Source: Rhizobium leguminosarum bv. viciae USDA 2370
GTDB lineage: Bacteria; Pseudomonadota; Alphaproteobacteria; Rhizobiales; Rhizobiaceae
Direction: 5' to 3'
Length of the DNA stretch: 64,000 bases
NCBI RefSeq assembly: GCF_002008365.1
Contig: NZ_MRDL01000015.1
Span: 310,001 to 374,000 of the forward strand
The notes under the pieces were generated by a model. That model saw only the letters and a list, made by a program, of their open reading frames with translations, was not told the DNA's origin and did no database searches. Positions 1-8,284 of the stretch are shown in pieces. Position 1 is the first letter of the stretch, and every line of letters starts with the position of its first letter. The position numbers and the translations under genes were made by a program.

Positions 1-677
1 TCGGCAGCACCCGGCATGTTGGCGCTGAGATAAATTGGCGCATCGCCGGATTTCGAAAGTTCCGAGGCGACTTCGGCGAAGATCGCATTGATGACCGTCA
101 CGCCGACTGCCGTCGAGACCGGCCCGACCCGAAGCCCCGTGCCTTCGAGATCGACAACGGCATCACCCGGCGGCAGCCCGTTATCGAGCACCACATCGGC
201 CACGTCGGCGAGCCGCCGGCGGCCATTGGCGATCGCTGAGGAATAGGCGATCGAGGTGATGGCGATCACCTTTGCGCCGATTTCGCGCGCATAGTCGGCG
301 GCCTCGATGGGCGCGGCGTTGACGCCGGAATTGGAGGCAATGATGATGACATCGCCCGGCTGCATGCCGTAACGCTCCAGCATCGGCCGCACCAGGCCCT
401 GTGTGCGCTCATAGACCGAGCTGATGACCGCACCCTCATGCAGCATGGCCGAGCCGACGAGCACCGGCACGGTGAAAGCGAGCCCGCCGGCACGATAGTG
501 CACCTCTTCCGCCAGCATGTGCGAATGGCCGGTGCCAAAGACATAGACGCGCTTGTCGCCGTGGGCAGCATCGAGGATGACGGCTGCTGCCTGCGCCATC
601 GGCTCGGCAAGCACCTGCTTCAGCTCTTCCAGCCGGCCGATCAGGTTGGAGAAATAGGCATCGGTAATGTCGGTCAT
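1..677 (-). CDS. SIS-domain sugar isomerase-like protein, C-terminus outside the window
   Basis: About 225 residues are visible, starting at the ATG at 677 and reading through position 1 without a stop, so the C-terminus is missing. The product has one SIS (phosphosugar-binding) fold: the segment [18 protein letters not shown] near residue 50 and [17 protein letters not shown] near residue 110 are the phosphosugar loops. It resembles the UPF0309 SIS family, often found with amino-sugar genes. It lies downstream of nagA on the same strand, separated by a repeat element, so a role in amino-sugar phosphate handling is likely, but the substrate is unknown. A start site is supported by the AGGAGAAG ribosome binding site just upstream. 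Confidence 0.85.
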   Translation of the reverse strand, partial: MTDITDAYFSNLIGRLEELKQVLAEPMAQAAAVILDAAHGDKRVYVFGTGHSHMLAEEVHYRAGGLAFTVPVLVGSAMLHEGAVISSVYERTQGLVRPMLERYGMQPGDVIIIASNSGVNAAPIEAADYAREIGAKVIAITSIAYSSAIANGRRRLADVADVVLDNGLPPGDAVVDLEGTGLRVGPVSTAVGVTVINAIFAEVASELSKSGDAPIYLSANMPGAA

Positions 678-692
678 CCCACTTCTCCTAGA

Positions 693-793
693 GCATGTCG
701 CGCAAAAGTGTGCCGCGGTTTTGCGATAACGACATGCGTAAAAACAAAGATCTAAAGCGCCAAGAGCGAATCTGAAAGATCGCGACGCGCCTT
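693..793 (+). repeat. Rhizobial intergenic palindromic repeat, copy A (about 100 bp)
   Basis: Begins GCATGTCGCGCAAAAGTG and has the inverted partner CGATAACGACATGCG. It is nearly identical over about 100 bases to positions 15778-15878, including the distal part CGAATCTGAAAGATCGCGACGCGC. The core AAAAGTG...GCGGTTTT is shared with shorter relatives at 8215, 29272, 40668 and 45179. It sits between nagA and the next SIS gene and could form an mRNA hairpin there. It resembles RIME-type rhizobial elements, but that assignment is from memory. Confidence 0.8.
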
Positions 794-798
794 AGCGT

Positions 799-1950
799 TC
801 AGGCCGCTTCGCCGCCGAGCCAGGTGGCGGTGACGGCAAGCGCATCGGTCAGATGCACGAGATCGGCGCGTGTCCCCGGCGAGAGATGGCCTCGATCAGC
901 AAGCCGGAGGAACCGGGCGGGATAAAGGGTCGCCATGCGCAACGCCTCGGCGAGCGTCAGATCGAGATAGGTGACGCCGTAACGGATCGTCGAGATCATG
1001 TCGACATCGGAACCGGCCAGCGTGCCGTCGGAAAGCACCAGCTTCGAGCAGAAGCCGCCTCTTTCGCGCCGGACGGTGCGCCCGTTCAGCGTGAACGAAT
1101 CCTTCTCCGAGCCGACAAGCGACATCGCGTCGGTGACGAAGAACAGCTTGCCTTCGCCGCGCTTGGCGCGCAGTGCCGTGCGCAAGGCCTTCGGATCGAC
1201 GTGATGGCCATCGGCTATGATGCCGCACCAGGTCGAGGGATGATCGATCGCCGCGCCGACGAGACCGGGCGCACGGTGTCCCAGCTGGCTCATGGCGTTG
1301 AAGAGATGCGTGACGCCCCGCGCGCCGGCATCGAAACGTTCTTCCGCCGCCTCGCTCGAACAATCGGAATGGCCGATGCTGATGGTGACACCGGCTTCCG
1401 CAAGCTCGCGCACCTGGGCAACCGTCACCTGCTCGGCCGCCATTGTGACGAGCAGCGTGCCGATCGCCTCGCGTGCCTGGATGAAGGCCTTGACGTCGCG
1501 GTCCTCCACCGGTCGCATCAGTTCGGCCAGATGCGCACCCTTCCTCGCAGGCGCCAGATGCGGACCTTCGAGATGCAGACCGGCAACGCCGCGGTTCGCC
1601 TTGACAGCCTCCTTGGCCGCCTCGATGGCGGCAATGGACGCTTCTGATGTATCGGTAATCAGTGTCGGCAGCAGCGACGTCGTGCCATAGGGCCGGTGCC
1701 CGCCGGCGATAATGTCCATCGAGGCAGCGGAAGGCTCGTCGTTCAGCATCCGCCCGGCGCCGCCATTGACCTGCGCATCGATGAAGCCGGCCGACAGAAT
1801 ACCGCCCGCAAGCGTCACCACCTCGCCGTCCGGCAGATCATCTCTGGCAGCGATCGCTTCGACGCGGCCATCGGCAACGATGAGCGCCTTGTCGTCATGG
1901 AAGCGCTCGCCGTCGAAGATGCGGGCGCCGAGGAAGACCTTGCGGACCAT
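799..1950 (-). CDS. nagA: N-acetylglucosamine-6-phosphate deacetylase
   Basis: 383 residues, the usual length for cytosolic NagA, which removes acetate from GlcNAc-6-P to give glucosamine-6-P. Amidohydrolase landmarks are present in order: GFIDAQVNGGAG near residue 55, the metal-binding Glu in GLHLEGPH near 128, His in ISIGHSDCSSE near 194, His in VTHLFNAM near 215, and the catalytic Asp in FVTDAMS near 273. The start codon overlaps the stop of the upstream SIS deaminase gene by one base (TGATG), so the two are translationally coupled. Together with that neighbour it forms the two-step route from GlcNAc-6-P to fructose-6-P. It is probably controlled by the GntR regulator at the head of the operon. 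Confidence 0.95.
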   Translation of the reverse strand: MVRKVFLGARIFDGERFHDDKALIVADGRVEAIAARDDLPDGEVVTLAGGILSAGFIDAQVNGGAGRMLNDEPSAASMDIIAGGHRPYGTTSLLPTLITDTSEASIAAIEAAKEAVKANRGVAGLHLEGPHLAPARKGAHLAELMRPVEDRDVKAFIQAREAIGTLLVTMAAEQVTVAQVRELAEAGVTISIGHSDCSSEAAEERFDAGARGVTHLFNAMSQLGHRAPGLVGAAIDHPSTWCGIIADGHHVDPKALRTALRAKRGEGKLFFVTDAMSLVGSEKDSFTLNGRTVRRERGGFCSKLVLSDGTLAGSDVDMISTIRYGVTYLDLTLAEALRMATLYPARFLRLADRGHLSPGTRADLVHLTDALAVTATWLGGEAA

Positions 1951-2981
1951 CAGACCGTCTCCGTCACCTTGAGCAGGTTCGCCGGCTTGTCGGGATCAAA
2001 GCCCTTGCGGCGCGTCACCGACTCGATCAGCCGGTAATAGACGAGCAGCGACACCAGCGGATCGATGAGACCGTTGCCCGTCGTCGGCACGCGCAGATGG
2101 ACGCCGGAAAGCGGCTGCGCCGAGAAGCCGACAGTGGTGGCGCCGAGTTTCTGCAGGCGCTCCAGCGCCTGGACATTGTTGGCGAAGGCCGCATCGTCGG
2201 GTGCGAAGGCGACGATCGGGAAGCCCGGCTGCACCAGGCGCATGGGGCCGTGCATCAGTTCCGCCAGCGAGAAGGCCTCGGCATGAAGGCCGGAGGTTTC
2301 CTTGGCCTTCAGCGCCGCTTCGAGCGCGATCGCAAAGGCCGGGCCGCGGCCGGCGGTATAGAGCGAGGTCGCATTGAACAGCACCTCCTCGGCTGCCGCC
2401 GTGTCGATCCCGGCGGTCGCCGACAGCGCCTCCGGCAGCTTGTCGAGCGCCGCCTGCAGGTCGGACGCGCCGCCGATCGCAGCCGTCACACCGGCAAGGG
2501 CGGCGACCGAGGCGATGAAGGATTTCGTCGCCGCGACGCTCTTTTCCGCGCCGGCATTGAGGCCGAGAACGATATCGGCCTGTTTCGCAAGCGGGCTGTC
2601 GGTGACGTTGACGACGGCGATCGTCGTCGCTCCGCCCTTCTTCGCCGCATCCTGCAACGCGACGATATCGGGGCTGGCACCCGACTGCGAGACGGTGAAA
2701 TGGACGCCGCCCTTCAGATGCAGCGCCGCACCGTAGACGGAAGCGATCGACGGACCGACCGAGGCGACCGGAACGCCGCAGGTAATCTCGAAAAGATATT
2801 TGAAAAAGGTGGCGGCGTGGTCCGAGGAGCCGCGCGCCGCCGTCGTCACCACGCTCGGGCGGGCGGACGAAAACAGCCGGGCAATCTCGGCAAAGACCGG
2901 TTTTTCCTTTTCGAGAAGCGTAGCCACCACCTCTGGCGATTGGCCGGCTTCTTGCAGCATCAGTGACTGGTTGTCATTCAT
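1950..2981 (-). CDS. Glucosamine-6-phosphate deaminase of the SIS type (NagB-II / AgaS-like)
   Basis: 343 residues made of two SIS domains, as in the isomerase half of GlmS but without the glutamine amidotransferase domain. Visible signatures are AARGSSDHAA (residues about 48-57), SQSGASPDIVALQDAA (about 98-113) and the C-terminal HAEAFSLAELMHGP (about 233-246), the GlmS-type loop that contributes catalytic residues. Such stand-alone proteins next to nagA usually deaminate and isomerise glucosamine-6-P to fructose-6-P. It overlaps nagR by ATGA at the upstream end and nagA by one base at the downstream end. A related sugar specificity (galactosamine) cannot be excluded from sequence alone. Confidence 0.88.
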   Translation of the reverse strand: MNDNQSLMLQEAGQSPEVVATLLEKEKPVFAEIARLFSSARPSVVTTAARGSSDHAATFFKYLFEITCGVPVASVGPSIASVYGAALHLKGGVHFTVSQSGASPDIVALQDAAKKGGATTIAVVNVTDSPLAKQADIVLGLNAGAEKSVAATKSFIASVAALAGVTAAIGGASDLQAALDKLPEALSATAGIDTAAAEEVLFNATSLYTAGRGPAFAIALEAALKAKETSGLHAEAFSLAELMHGPMRLVQPGFPIVAFAPDDAAFANNVQALERLQKLGATTVGFSAQPLSGVHLRVPTTGNGLIDPLVSLLVYYRLIESVTRRKGFDPDKPANLLKVTETV

Positions 2982-3751
2982 AGGTCATCTCCGATTCTCA
3001 ATTCGGCTACGAAATCATAGGCATCGCCGCGATAATGCGAGCGGGTGTATTCGACGACGCGCTGGTCTTCCAGGCGCGAGACACGTTCGATCAGGAGCGC
3101 CGGCGCGCCTGATTTGACGTTCAGGATTGCGGCGGAGGACGGGTCGAGCGTGACCGCCGTCAGCCGCTGCAGCGCGCGCACGGGCCTGTGGCCGCTGGCC
3201 GTCAGCGCATCGTAGAGCGATCCCTCGCCGCCGGCATCGTGCCCGAGGAACTTGATCGGCACCACGGCGCGTTCAATCGCCAGCGGCAGGCCGTCGGCAA
3301 GGCGCAAGCGGTCGAGCCTCAGCACCGGCTCGTCGCCGCCGAGGCCGAGCAGGAAGGATTCTTCCGGCGACGGCGTATTGACCGCCCGCGACAATATCCG
3401 TGCGGCCGGCAGACGCCCGCGTGAACGCATGTCGGCGGAGAAGGAGGAAAGCCGCCAGAGCGACTGTTCCATGCGCTCCACTCTGCTCGACACGAAAGTA
3501 CCGCTTCCGTGGCGCGATTCCAATGCGCCGGACGCCATCAGATCGCGATAGGCGGTGCGCACGGTGACACGACCGAGCTTCAGAGCTTCGGCAAGGTCGC
3601 GCTCGCCCGGGAGTGCGGTGCCGGGCTTCAGCAGCCCTTCCTGAATGAGGCCGGTCAGCGTCTGCGCCAGCCGCTTGTAAAGCGGCCCGGTCAATGCCTC
3701 GTCACGCAGGCCGCGGCTATTCAATTCCGCTATCAGACTGGTTCTATCCAT
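2978..3751 (-). CDS. GntR/HutC-family transcriptional regulator of the amino-sugar operon (NagR-like)
   Basis: 257 residues from the ATG at 3751. Residues about 20-90 form the winged helix (LPGERDLAEALKLGRVTVRTAY, split here as PGERDLAEALKLGR and VTVRTAYRDLM), and the remainder is a UTRA ligand-binding domain (for example DEPVLRLDRLRLADGLPLA and VVEYTRSHYRGDAYDF). An upstream in-frame start at 3781 is possible, but those ten codons would lie inside the likely operator, so 3751 is preferred. As first gene of an overlapping nagR-deaminase-nagA operon it probably represses its own operon and responds to an amino-sugar phosphate; the effector is inferred. Confidence 0.85.
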   Translation of the reverse strand: MDRTSLIAELNSRGLRDEALTGPLYKRLAQTLTGLIQEGLLKPGTALPGERDLAEALKLGRVTVRTAYRDLMASGALESRHGSGTFVSSRVERMEQSLWRLSSFSADMRSRGRLPAARILSRAVNTPSPEESFLLGLGGDEPVLRLDRLRLADGLPLAIERAVVPIKFLGHDAGGEGSLYDALTASGHRPVRALQRLTAVTLDPSSAAILNVKSGAPALLIERVSRLEDQRVVEYTRSHYRGDAYDFVAELRIGDDL

Positions 3752-3780
3752 GGACGCACAATAGAACCTATATAGGACCA
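3740..3780 (-). promoter_or_regulatory. Candidate operator(s) at the start of the amino-sugar operon
   Basis: A perfect 10-base palindrome CCTATATAGG lies at 3767-3776, 16 bases upstream of the nagR ATG. The octamer GGTTCTAT at 3740-3747 is repeated inverted as ATAGAACC at 3761-3768, bracketing the start codon. GntR/HutC regulators bind such short palindromes, so autoregulation is likely. Which palindrome is the operator is inferred. Confidence 0.5.
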
Positions 3781-3812
3781 ATCGGCAAGACAGAATCGAG
3801 TGCCGAAAGAAA

Positions 3813-3842
3813 AAACCCTCGCCGGCGGGCCGGCGAGGGTTT
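3813..3842 (-). terminator. Intrinsic terminator of galM
   Basis: Perfect 13-bp arms (AAACCCTCGCCGG and its complement) around a 4-base loop, followed on the minus strand by a T-rich run. It lies between the galM stop and the nagR promoter, insulating the two minus-strand units. Confidence 0.85.
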
Positions 3843-3913
3843 CATAGCGACCAATTTTGACAACCGTGCGTCGACAGCGCCCCGCGTTAGAAACGCGCGG
3901 CGCTGGAGGACGC

Positions 3914-4936
3914 TCAGTTCTTGGTGAAGATATAATCCGTCTCCTGGCGCAGCACTTCGCCGGGGCGCAGAACCGCATTCGGAAAACCTTGGTGATTGAT
4001 GGAATCCGGCCAGACCTGGGTCTCCAGGCAAAAGCCGGCGAATGGACCGTATTTGCGCCCGCCGATGCCGGGAGCCCCGGTATCGAGCTTGAAGCCGGCA
4101 TAGAACTGGACGCCTGGCTCGGTGCTGCGCACTTCCAGCGACACACCGGAATAAAGGCTGCGGGCGAGCGCGACACTCCGCTTGGCGGTGCGCTCGGCGG
4201 ACAGGCAGAAATTATGGTCGTAGAACGCCTGTTCGCTGCCGACGAAACGCTTCATCGGCGCCATCTCGCGGAAATCGAATTCGGTGCCCTCGACGGAACG
4301 GATCTCGCCGGTCGGCACCTGCTTCTCATCGGTCGGCAGATAATGATCGGCGGCAATCATGATATCGTGGCCAAGCGCATCGTCGCGACCGTCGAGATTG
4401 AAATAGGCGTGCTGGCAGACATTGGCGAGCGTCGGCTGGTCGCTGGTCGATTCGTAGGTGATCGACAGTTCACCGTTGCCATGCACCCAGAAAGTCGCCT
4501 GGATGGTGCAATTGCCGGGATAGCCGGCGCGGCCATCGGGATCGACGATCTTCAGCACCACGCGGTCGACGTCATGCTCGACGATCGTCCAGTTGCGTTT
4601 GGCGATATTGTCGCTGCCGCCATGCAGATGCGTCACGCCGTTTTCATTCAGTTCGAGCTGATAGTCCTTGTCGTCAAGCGTAAACCTGCCGCCGCCGACG
4701 CGGTTGGCGCAGCGGCCGGGTGTCGCGCCGAAATAGGATGAATAGAGGGGGTAGCTGTCGAAATCGTCGAAGCCGAGCTGCAGCGGCGCGTCATGTCCCT
4801 CGAGGCGCAAATCCTGGATGACTGCGCCCCAGCTTATGATCTTGGCCGTCAGCCCACCGCCCTTGATCACGACGCGATAGACGGTTTCGCCCGCCTTCGT
4901 CTGCCCGAAAACGTCCCGCTCCAACTTATCCGACAT
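3914..4936 (-). CDS. galM: Aldose 1-epimerase (mutarotase)
   Basis: 340 residues, typical for GalM, which interconverts alpha and beta anomers of galactose and glucose in the cytosol. The family landmarks are GVTHLHGG near residue 105 (active-site His), CQHAYFNLDGRDD near 175 (catalytic His) and GFCLETQVWPDS near 305 (catalytic Glu). The ATG at 4936 is preceded by GGACGG as a weak ribosome binding site. It appears monocistronic, bounded by a terminator at 3813 and an upstream palindrome at 4966. No other galactose gene is adjacent. Confidence 0.92.
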   Translation of the reverse strand: MSDKLERDVFGQTKAGETVYRVVIKGGGLTAKIISWGAVIQDLRLEGHDAPLQLGFDDFDSYPLYSSYFGATPGRCANRVGGGRFTLDDKDYQLELNENGVTHLHGGSDNIAKRNWTIVEHDVDRVVLKIVDPDGRAGYPGNCTIQATFWVHGNGELSITYESTSDQPTLANVCQHAYFNLDGRDDALGHDIMIAADHYLPTDEKQVPTGEIRSVEGTEFDFREMAPMKRFVGSEQAFYDHNFCLSAERTAKRSVALARSLYSGVSLEVRSTEPGVQFYAGFKLDTGAPGIGGRKYGPFAGFCLETQVWPDSINHQGFPNAVLRPGEVLRQETDYIFTKN

Positions 4937-4965
4937 GATCGACCGTCCATTCTATCTCTGATGCG

Positions 4966-4997
4966 AATTCCTCAATTCGGAATCGATTTGAGGAATT
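4966..4997 (-). promoter_or_regulatory. Candidate operator upstream of galM
   Basis: Perfect 10-base inverted repeat AATTCCTCAA / TTGAGGAATT with a 12-base spacer, 30 bases upstream of the galM start. The geometry fits a dimeric regulator or a hairpin in the leader. The regulator is unknown. Confidence 0.4.
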
Positions 4998-5162
4998 TGC
5001 AGCGATTCAAACTGTGCATTGCACGTCCGATGAAGACGCGCGGTGTGGTAGGGTTCGGGACAGGAACCTGCCCGCATTTGCTTCATTCCGCAACCGGCGG
5101 ATCAGAAAGAAAATGCCGCAGCAGTGAGGCGGCGGCACCGGCTCGGGGCGCGATCGGCAAGG

Positions 5163-6086
5163 TCAGAGGTCCGTGCCGATCTCTTCCACATCAAAGGGCG
5201 TCGTCTGGTAGATTTCGTTGATCCAGTTGCCGAACAGGAGATGCGCATGGCTGCGCCAGCGGTTCTGCGGCGCAAGCGCCGGATCGTTATGCGGGAAGTA
5301 ATTGTGCGGCATCTTGATCGGCACGCCGGCATCGACGTCGCGAAAATACTCGTCGGAAAGCGAGGTGGAATCATATTCGACATGGTTGAACATGTAGAGC
5401 CGCCGGCCCTTCTTCTCGTGCACGAGACACACGCCCATCTCGGGTGATTCCATCAGGATCTCCAGGTTTTCGGACTTCTCGATATCGGCGCGGCGCACTT
5501 CGGTCCAGCGCGACACCGGCACTTCGAAATTGTCGGAAAAGCCGTTGAGATAGATCGACGAAGGCTTCAGGTTGCGGTGGCGGTAAACCCCGAAGGCCTT
5601 CTCTTTGAGCTCGTATTTCGGAACGCCGTGGAAATGATAGATCGCCGCCATCGCGCCCCAGCAGACGTTCATCGTCGAATGGACATTCGTTTCCGTCCAG
5701 TCGAGAATCTGCTGCATCTCCGCCCAATAGGTGACGTCCTCATAGGGCAAGAGCTCGATCGGCGCCCCGGTGATGATGAAGCCGTCGAACTTGCGGTGTT
5801 TTACCTCCTCCCAGGTCTGGTAGAAGGCAAGCAGATGATCTTCTGACGTATTCTTCGCCTTGTGGCCGCCGATACGGATGAGCGACAGTTCCACCTGCAG
5901 CGGCGAGGCGCCGACGAGACGCGCCATCTGCAATTCGGTCTTGATCTTGTTCGGCATGAGGTTGAGCAGCCCGATCTGCAACGGTCGGATATCCTGACGG
6001 ATCGCCAACGTCTCGGTCATCACCCGCACACCTTCCTGAACCAGGGTTTCGAAGGCGGGCAGCGTATCGGGGATCTTGATGGGCAT
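5163..6086 (-). CDS. metA: Homoserine O-acyltransferase (probably acetyl-CoA dependent)
   Basis: 307 residues from the ATG at 6086; an upstream GTG at 6095 is also in frame but adds only three residues. The enzyme activates the hydroxyl of homoserine in the first committed step of methionine synthesis. The catalytic Cys is in NVCWGAMAA near residue 142, and the His/Glu pair is in HVEYD near 235. The acyl-donor loop reads [12 protein letters not shown], with Glu at the position that is Gly in E. coli MetA; structural work on the Bacillus enzyme links that Glu to acetyl-CoA use, so acetylation is predicted. It is monocistronic behind a SAM-II riboswitch and a terminator hairpin, so S-adenosylmethionine feedback is expected. 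Confidence 0.95.
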   Translation of the reverse strand: MPIKIPDTLPAFETLVQEGVRVMTETLAIRQDIRPLQIGLLNLMPNKIKTELQMARLVGASPLQVELSLIRIGGHKAKNTSEDHLLAFYQTWEEVKHRKFDGFIITGAPIELLPYEDVTYWAEMQQILDWTETNVHSTMNVCWGAMAAIYHFHGVPKYELKEKAFGVYRHRNLKPSSIYLNGFSDNFEVPVSRWTEVRRADIEKSENLEILMESPEMGVCLVHEKKGRRLYMFNHVEYDSTSLSDEYFRDVDAGVPIKMPHNYFPHNDPALAPQNRWRSHAHLLFGNWINEIYQTTPFDVEEIGTDL

Positions 6087-6121
6087 TGCGGTCACTCGAT
6101 CAAAAACAAAAACCGGCGGCG

Positions 6122-6167
6122 AAAAAAATCGCTACCGGTCCGCACGCGGCCCTTTAGCGATTTTTTT
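6122..6167 (-). terminator. Terminator-like hairpin between the SAM-II aptamer and metA
   Basis: Perfect 13-base arms (AAAAAAATCGCTA at 6122-6134, complement at 6155-6167) with an inner CCGC/GCGG stem. On the metA strand the hairpin is followed by a run of T. Its 5' arm includes bases of the conserved aptamer 3' strand, so aptamer folding and terminator folding compete. Confidence 0.75.
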
Positions 6168-6206
6168 AACGTGGCTGCAAGCCGGCCGGCCAAATCACCA
6201 CGGAGC
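6150..6206 (-). promoter_or_regulatory. SAM-II riboswitch (metA motif)
   Basis: Read on the minus strand the segment carries the conserved SAM-II pieces in order: CGTGG (P1 5' arm), TGATTT, CTTGCAGCCACG (P1 3' arm), a run of A, and TCGCTAAAGG. This is the known class found before metA in alphaproteobacteria; it binds S-adenosylmethionine in a compact pseudoknot and lowers expression. The aptamer ends about 65 bases before the metA start. Identification is by recognition of the consensus; a covariance-model scan would confirm it. Confidence 0.88.
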
Positions 6207-6362
6207 GCTTTAATTAGACCCAGTCGGGTCGCGAATCAACTGTCGACTGCAGTCAAGTGACCTCTGCCGCATCATCACAGTTTAATGAATGATAGAATCT
6301 GTTGATAGACCCGTAACGCCACCATGTTATTTATAGGGGCATGGGCGATTTGGAAAAGCGTA

Positions 6363-8213
6363 ATGGCAGATAAGATTGAGGGGAGGCCGGGCATCCGGAG
6401 GCAGGATAGGGTAGGGTATGATTTCAGCCTGACATATCGCCTCGGCGTCATGTTCTCAGCATTCTGGAATTCGGAAGTGCGTGGCAGGGTGCTGTTTCTG
6501 GCGACCGTGCTGATCCTCGTTATCCTGGCGACGTCCTACGGCCAGGTCATATTGAACGAGTGGAATGCGCCCTTCTATGACTCGCTGGAGCGCCGCGACC
6601 TCGGCGAATTCTTCCACCAACTCGAAATCTTCGCGATGATCGCCGGCACGCTGCTGCTGCTCAACGTGCTGCAGGCCTGGCTGAACCAGATGACGGCGCT
6701 CTATATGCGTGAAGGCCTGTCACGCGATCTCGTCGACCAGTGGCTGAAGCGCAAGCGGGCACTGCGGCTTGCCTCCAGCGGCCTGATCGGCGTCAATCCG
6801 GACCAGCGTCTGCACGAGGATTCCCGCAACCTTGCCGAAAGCACGACAGGGCTCGTTCTCGGCCTGCTGCAGTCGACCATCCTCCTGGTGAGCTTCATCG
6901 GCGTGCTCTGGGAGCTTTCGAGCGGCTTCATCTTCCGCATCAGCGGCCACAGCTTCTCCATTCCGGGCTACATGGTCTGGGCGGCGATTTTCTATGCCGC
7001 TTCCGCCTCGGTGCTGAGCCAGGTCGTCGGCCGCAAGCTGGTCAAGCTCAATGCCGACCGTTTTTCGAAAGAAGCCGAGCTTCGCTTCACGCTGATGCAT
7101 GCCAATGAGAACATGCCGGCGATCACCGTTGCCCGCGGCGAGGAGAACGAGCGCCGACGTATCAACACCGACATCAGCTCGGTACTGACAGTCGTCAAGC
7201 GGCTCGCCATGGCCAATACCAATCTCACCTGGGTTTCGGCCGGCTACGGCTGGCTGGTAATCGTCATCCCGATCATCGTTGCCGCCCCCGCTTATTTCTC
7301 CGGCGGCCTCACCCTCGGCCAGCTGATGATGTCGGTCGGCGCCTTCAACCAGGTCAACACGGCGCTGCGCTGGTATGTCTCCAATTTCGGCCCGATCGCC
7401 GAGTGGCGCGCCACGCTGATGCGCGTCACCGATTTCCGCCAGGCGCTGCTCGACATGGACGAGGACTTCGACCTGAAGGACAGCATCGCCTATGAAAACG
7501 CCGCGCCCGACACACTGACGTTGAAGGATGTGGTGATCGTCGCCAAAGTCGGCGAAGATATCGAGGAATGCGGCGGTTTCCGACTGCGTGAAACCAATGT
7601 CGTGATCAAGGCCGGCGAAAGGATCATGATCAACGGCGATCACAGCGTCAACCGCAAGCTGCTGTTCCAGGCGATGGCCGGCCTCTGGCCGTGCGGTAGT
7701 GGCACGATGGGCCTGCCGCCAATCGACGACATGCTCTTCGTTCCGCAGGTTGCTTATGTTCCCGGCGGCACGCTGCGCGAGGCGCTGGCCTTTCCCGAAC
7801 GTCCCGAAGCCTACGAGAAAGCCGCCGTCGAGGCGGCCCTCGACAAGGTTGGCCTGCATTCGCTGATCGCAAGGCTCGATACCCGCGCCCGCTGGGACAA
7901 GCTGCTCGACGGCGACCAGCAGAAAGCGATCGGATTTGCCCGCCTCCTGCTCGTGCGCCCGCGCTGGATCATCTTCGACGAAGTGCTGGAAGGCATGGAG
8001 CCGGAACTGCAGGAAACAATGGCCAACCTGCTCGTCTCCATGCCCGAAAGCGGCATGATCTATATCGGCCGCTCCGAGGCCTATCTCGAGGCGCTGAAGC
8101 CGCGCGTGCTGCATCTGCAAGCGCTGCCGTCAATTTCCGAGGAGCCGCCTGTCGCCCAGACCGGCGCCAGCGCCAGTGCGGGCGCTGCCGCCGTGCCCGC
8201 GCCGGCGCTTTAA
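6363..8213 (+). CDS. SbmA/BacA-like ABC membrane protein with a degenerate ATPase domain
   Basis: 616 residues from the ATG at 6363, chosen over 6324 because GGAAA precedes it at suitable spacing. The N-terminal half (about 1-330) is an ABC_membrane_2 domain with several membrane spans and segments such as ILNEWNAPFYDSLERRD and LNADRFSKEAELRF, the family seen in SbmA, BacA and YddA. The C-terminal half resembles an ATP-binding domain, but Walker A is replaced by NGDHSVNRKLLF near residue 425 and the signature reads LDGDQQKAIGFARLL. Walker B, WIIFDEVLEG, keeps Asp and Glu. Family members import peptides, bleomycin or cobalamin across the inner membrane. ATP hydrolysis here is doubtful. It stands alone between metA and a minus-strand gene. 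Confidence 0.8.
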   Translation: MADKIEGRPGIRRQDRVGYDFSLTYRLGVMFSAFWNSEVRGRVLFLATVLILVILATSYGQVILNEWNAPFYDSLERRDLGEFFHQLEIFAMIAGTLLLLNVLQAWLNQMTALYMREGLSRDLVDQWLKRKRALRLASSGLIGVNPDQRLHEDSRNLAESTTGLVLGLLQSTILLVSFIGVLWELSSGFIFRISGHSFSIPGYMVWAAIFYAASASVLSQVVGRKLVKLNADRFSKEAELRFTLMHANENMPAITVARGEENERRRINTDISSVLTVVKRLAMANTNLTWVSAGYGWLVIVIPIIVAAPAYFSGGLTLGQLMMSVGAFNQVNTALRWYVSNFGPIAEWRATLMRVTDFRQALLDMDEDFDLKDSIAYENAAPDTLTLKDVVIVAKVGEDIEECGGFRLRETNVVIKAGERIMINGDHSVNRKLLFQAMAGLWPCGSGTMGLPPIDDMLFVPQVAYVPGGTLREALAFPERPEAYEKAAVEAALDKVGLHSLIARLDTRARWDKLLDGDQQKAIGFARLLLVRPRWIIFDEVLEGMEPELQETMANLLVSMPESGMIYIGRSEAYLEALKPRVLHLQALPSISEEPPVAQTGASASAGAAAVPAPAL

Positions 8214-8214
8214 T

Positions 8215-8262
8215 ACATGCCGCCCAAAAGTGTGGAGCTGTTTTGGGATGACGGCCTGCATA
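8215..8262 (+). repeat. Short AAAAGTG / GTTTT palindromic repeat, diverged copy
   Basis: ACATGCCGCCCAAAAGTGTG with partner TTTTGGGATGACGGCCTGCAT, directly after the stop of the ABC gene. It is a diverged relative of the copies at 693 and 15778 and may serve as a 3' hairpin. Confidence 0.55.
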
Positions 8263-8284
8263 AGGTAAGGATTTGAGCCGCTGG

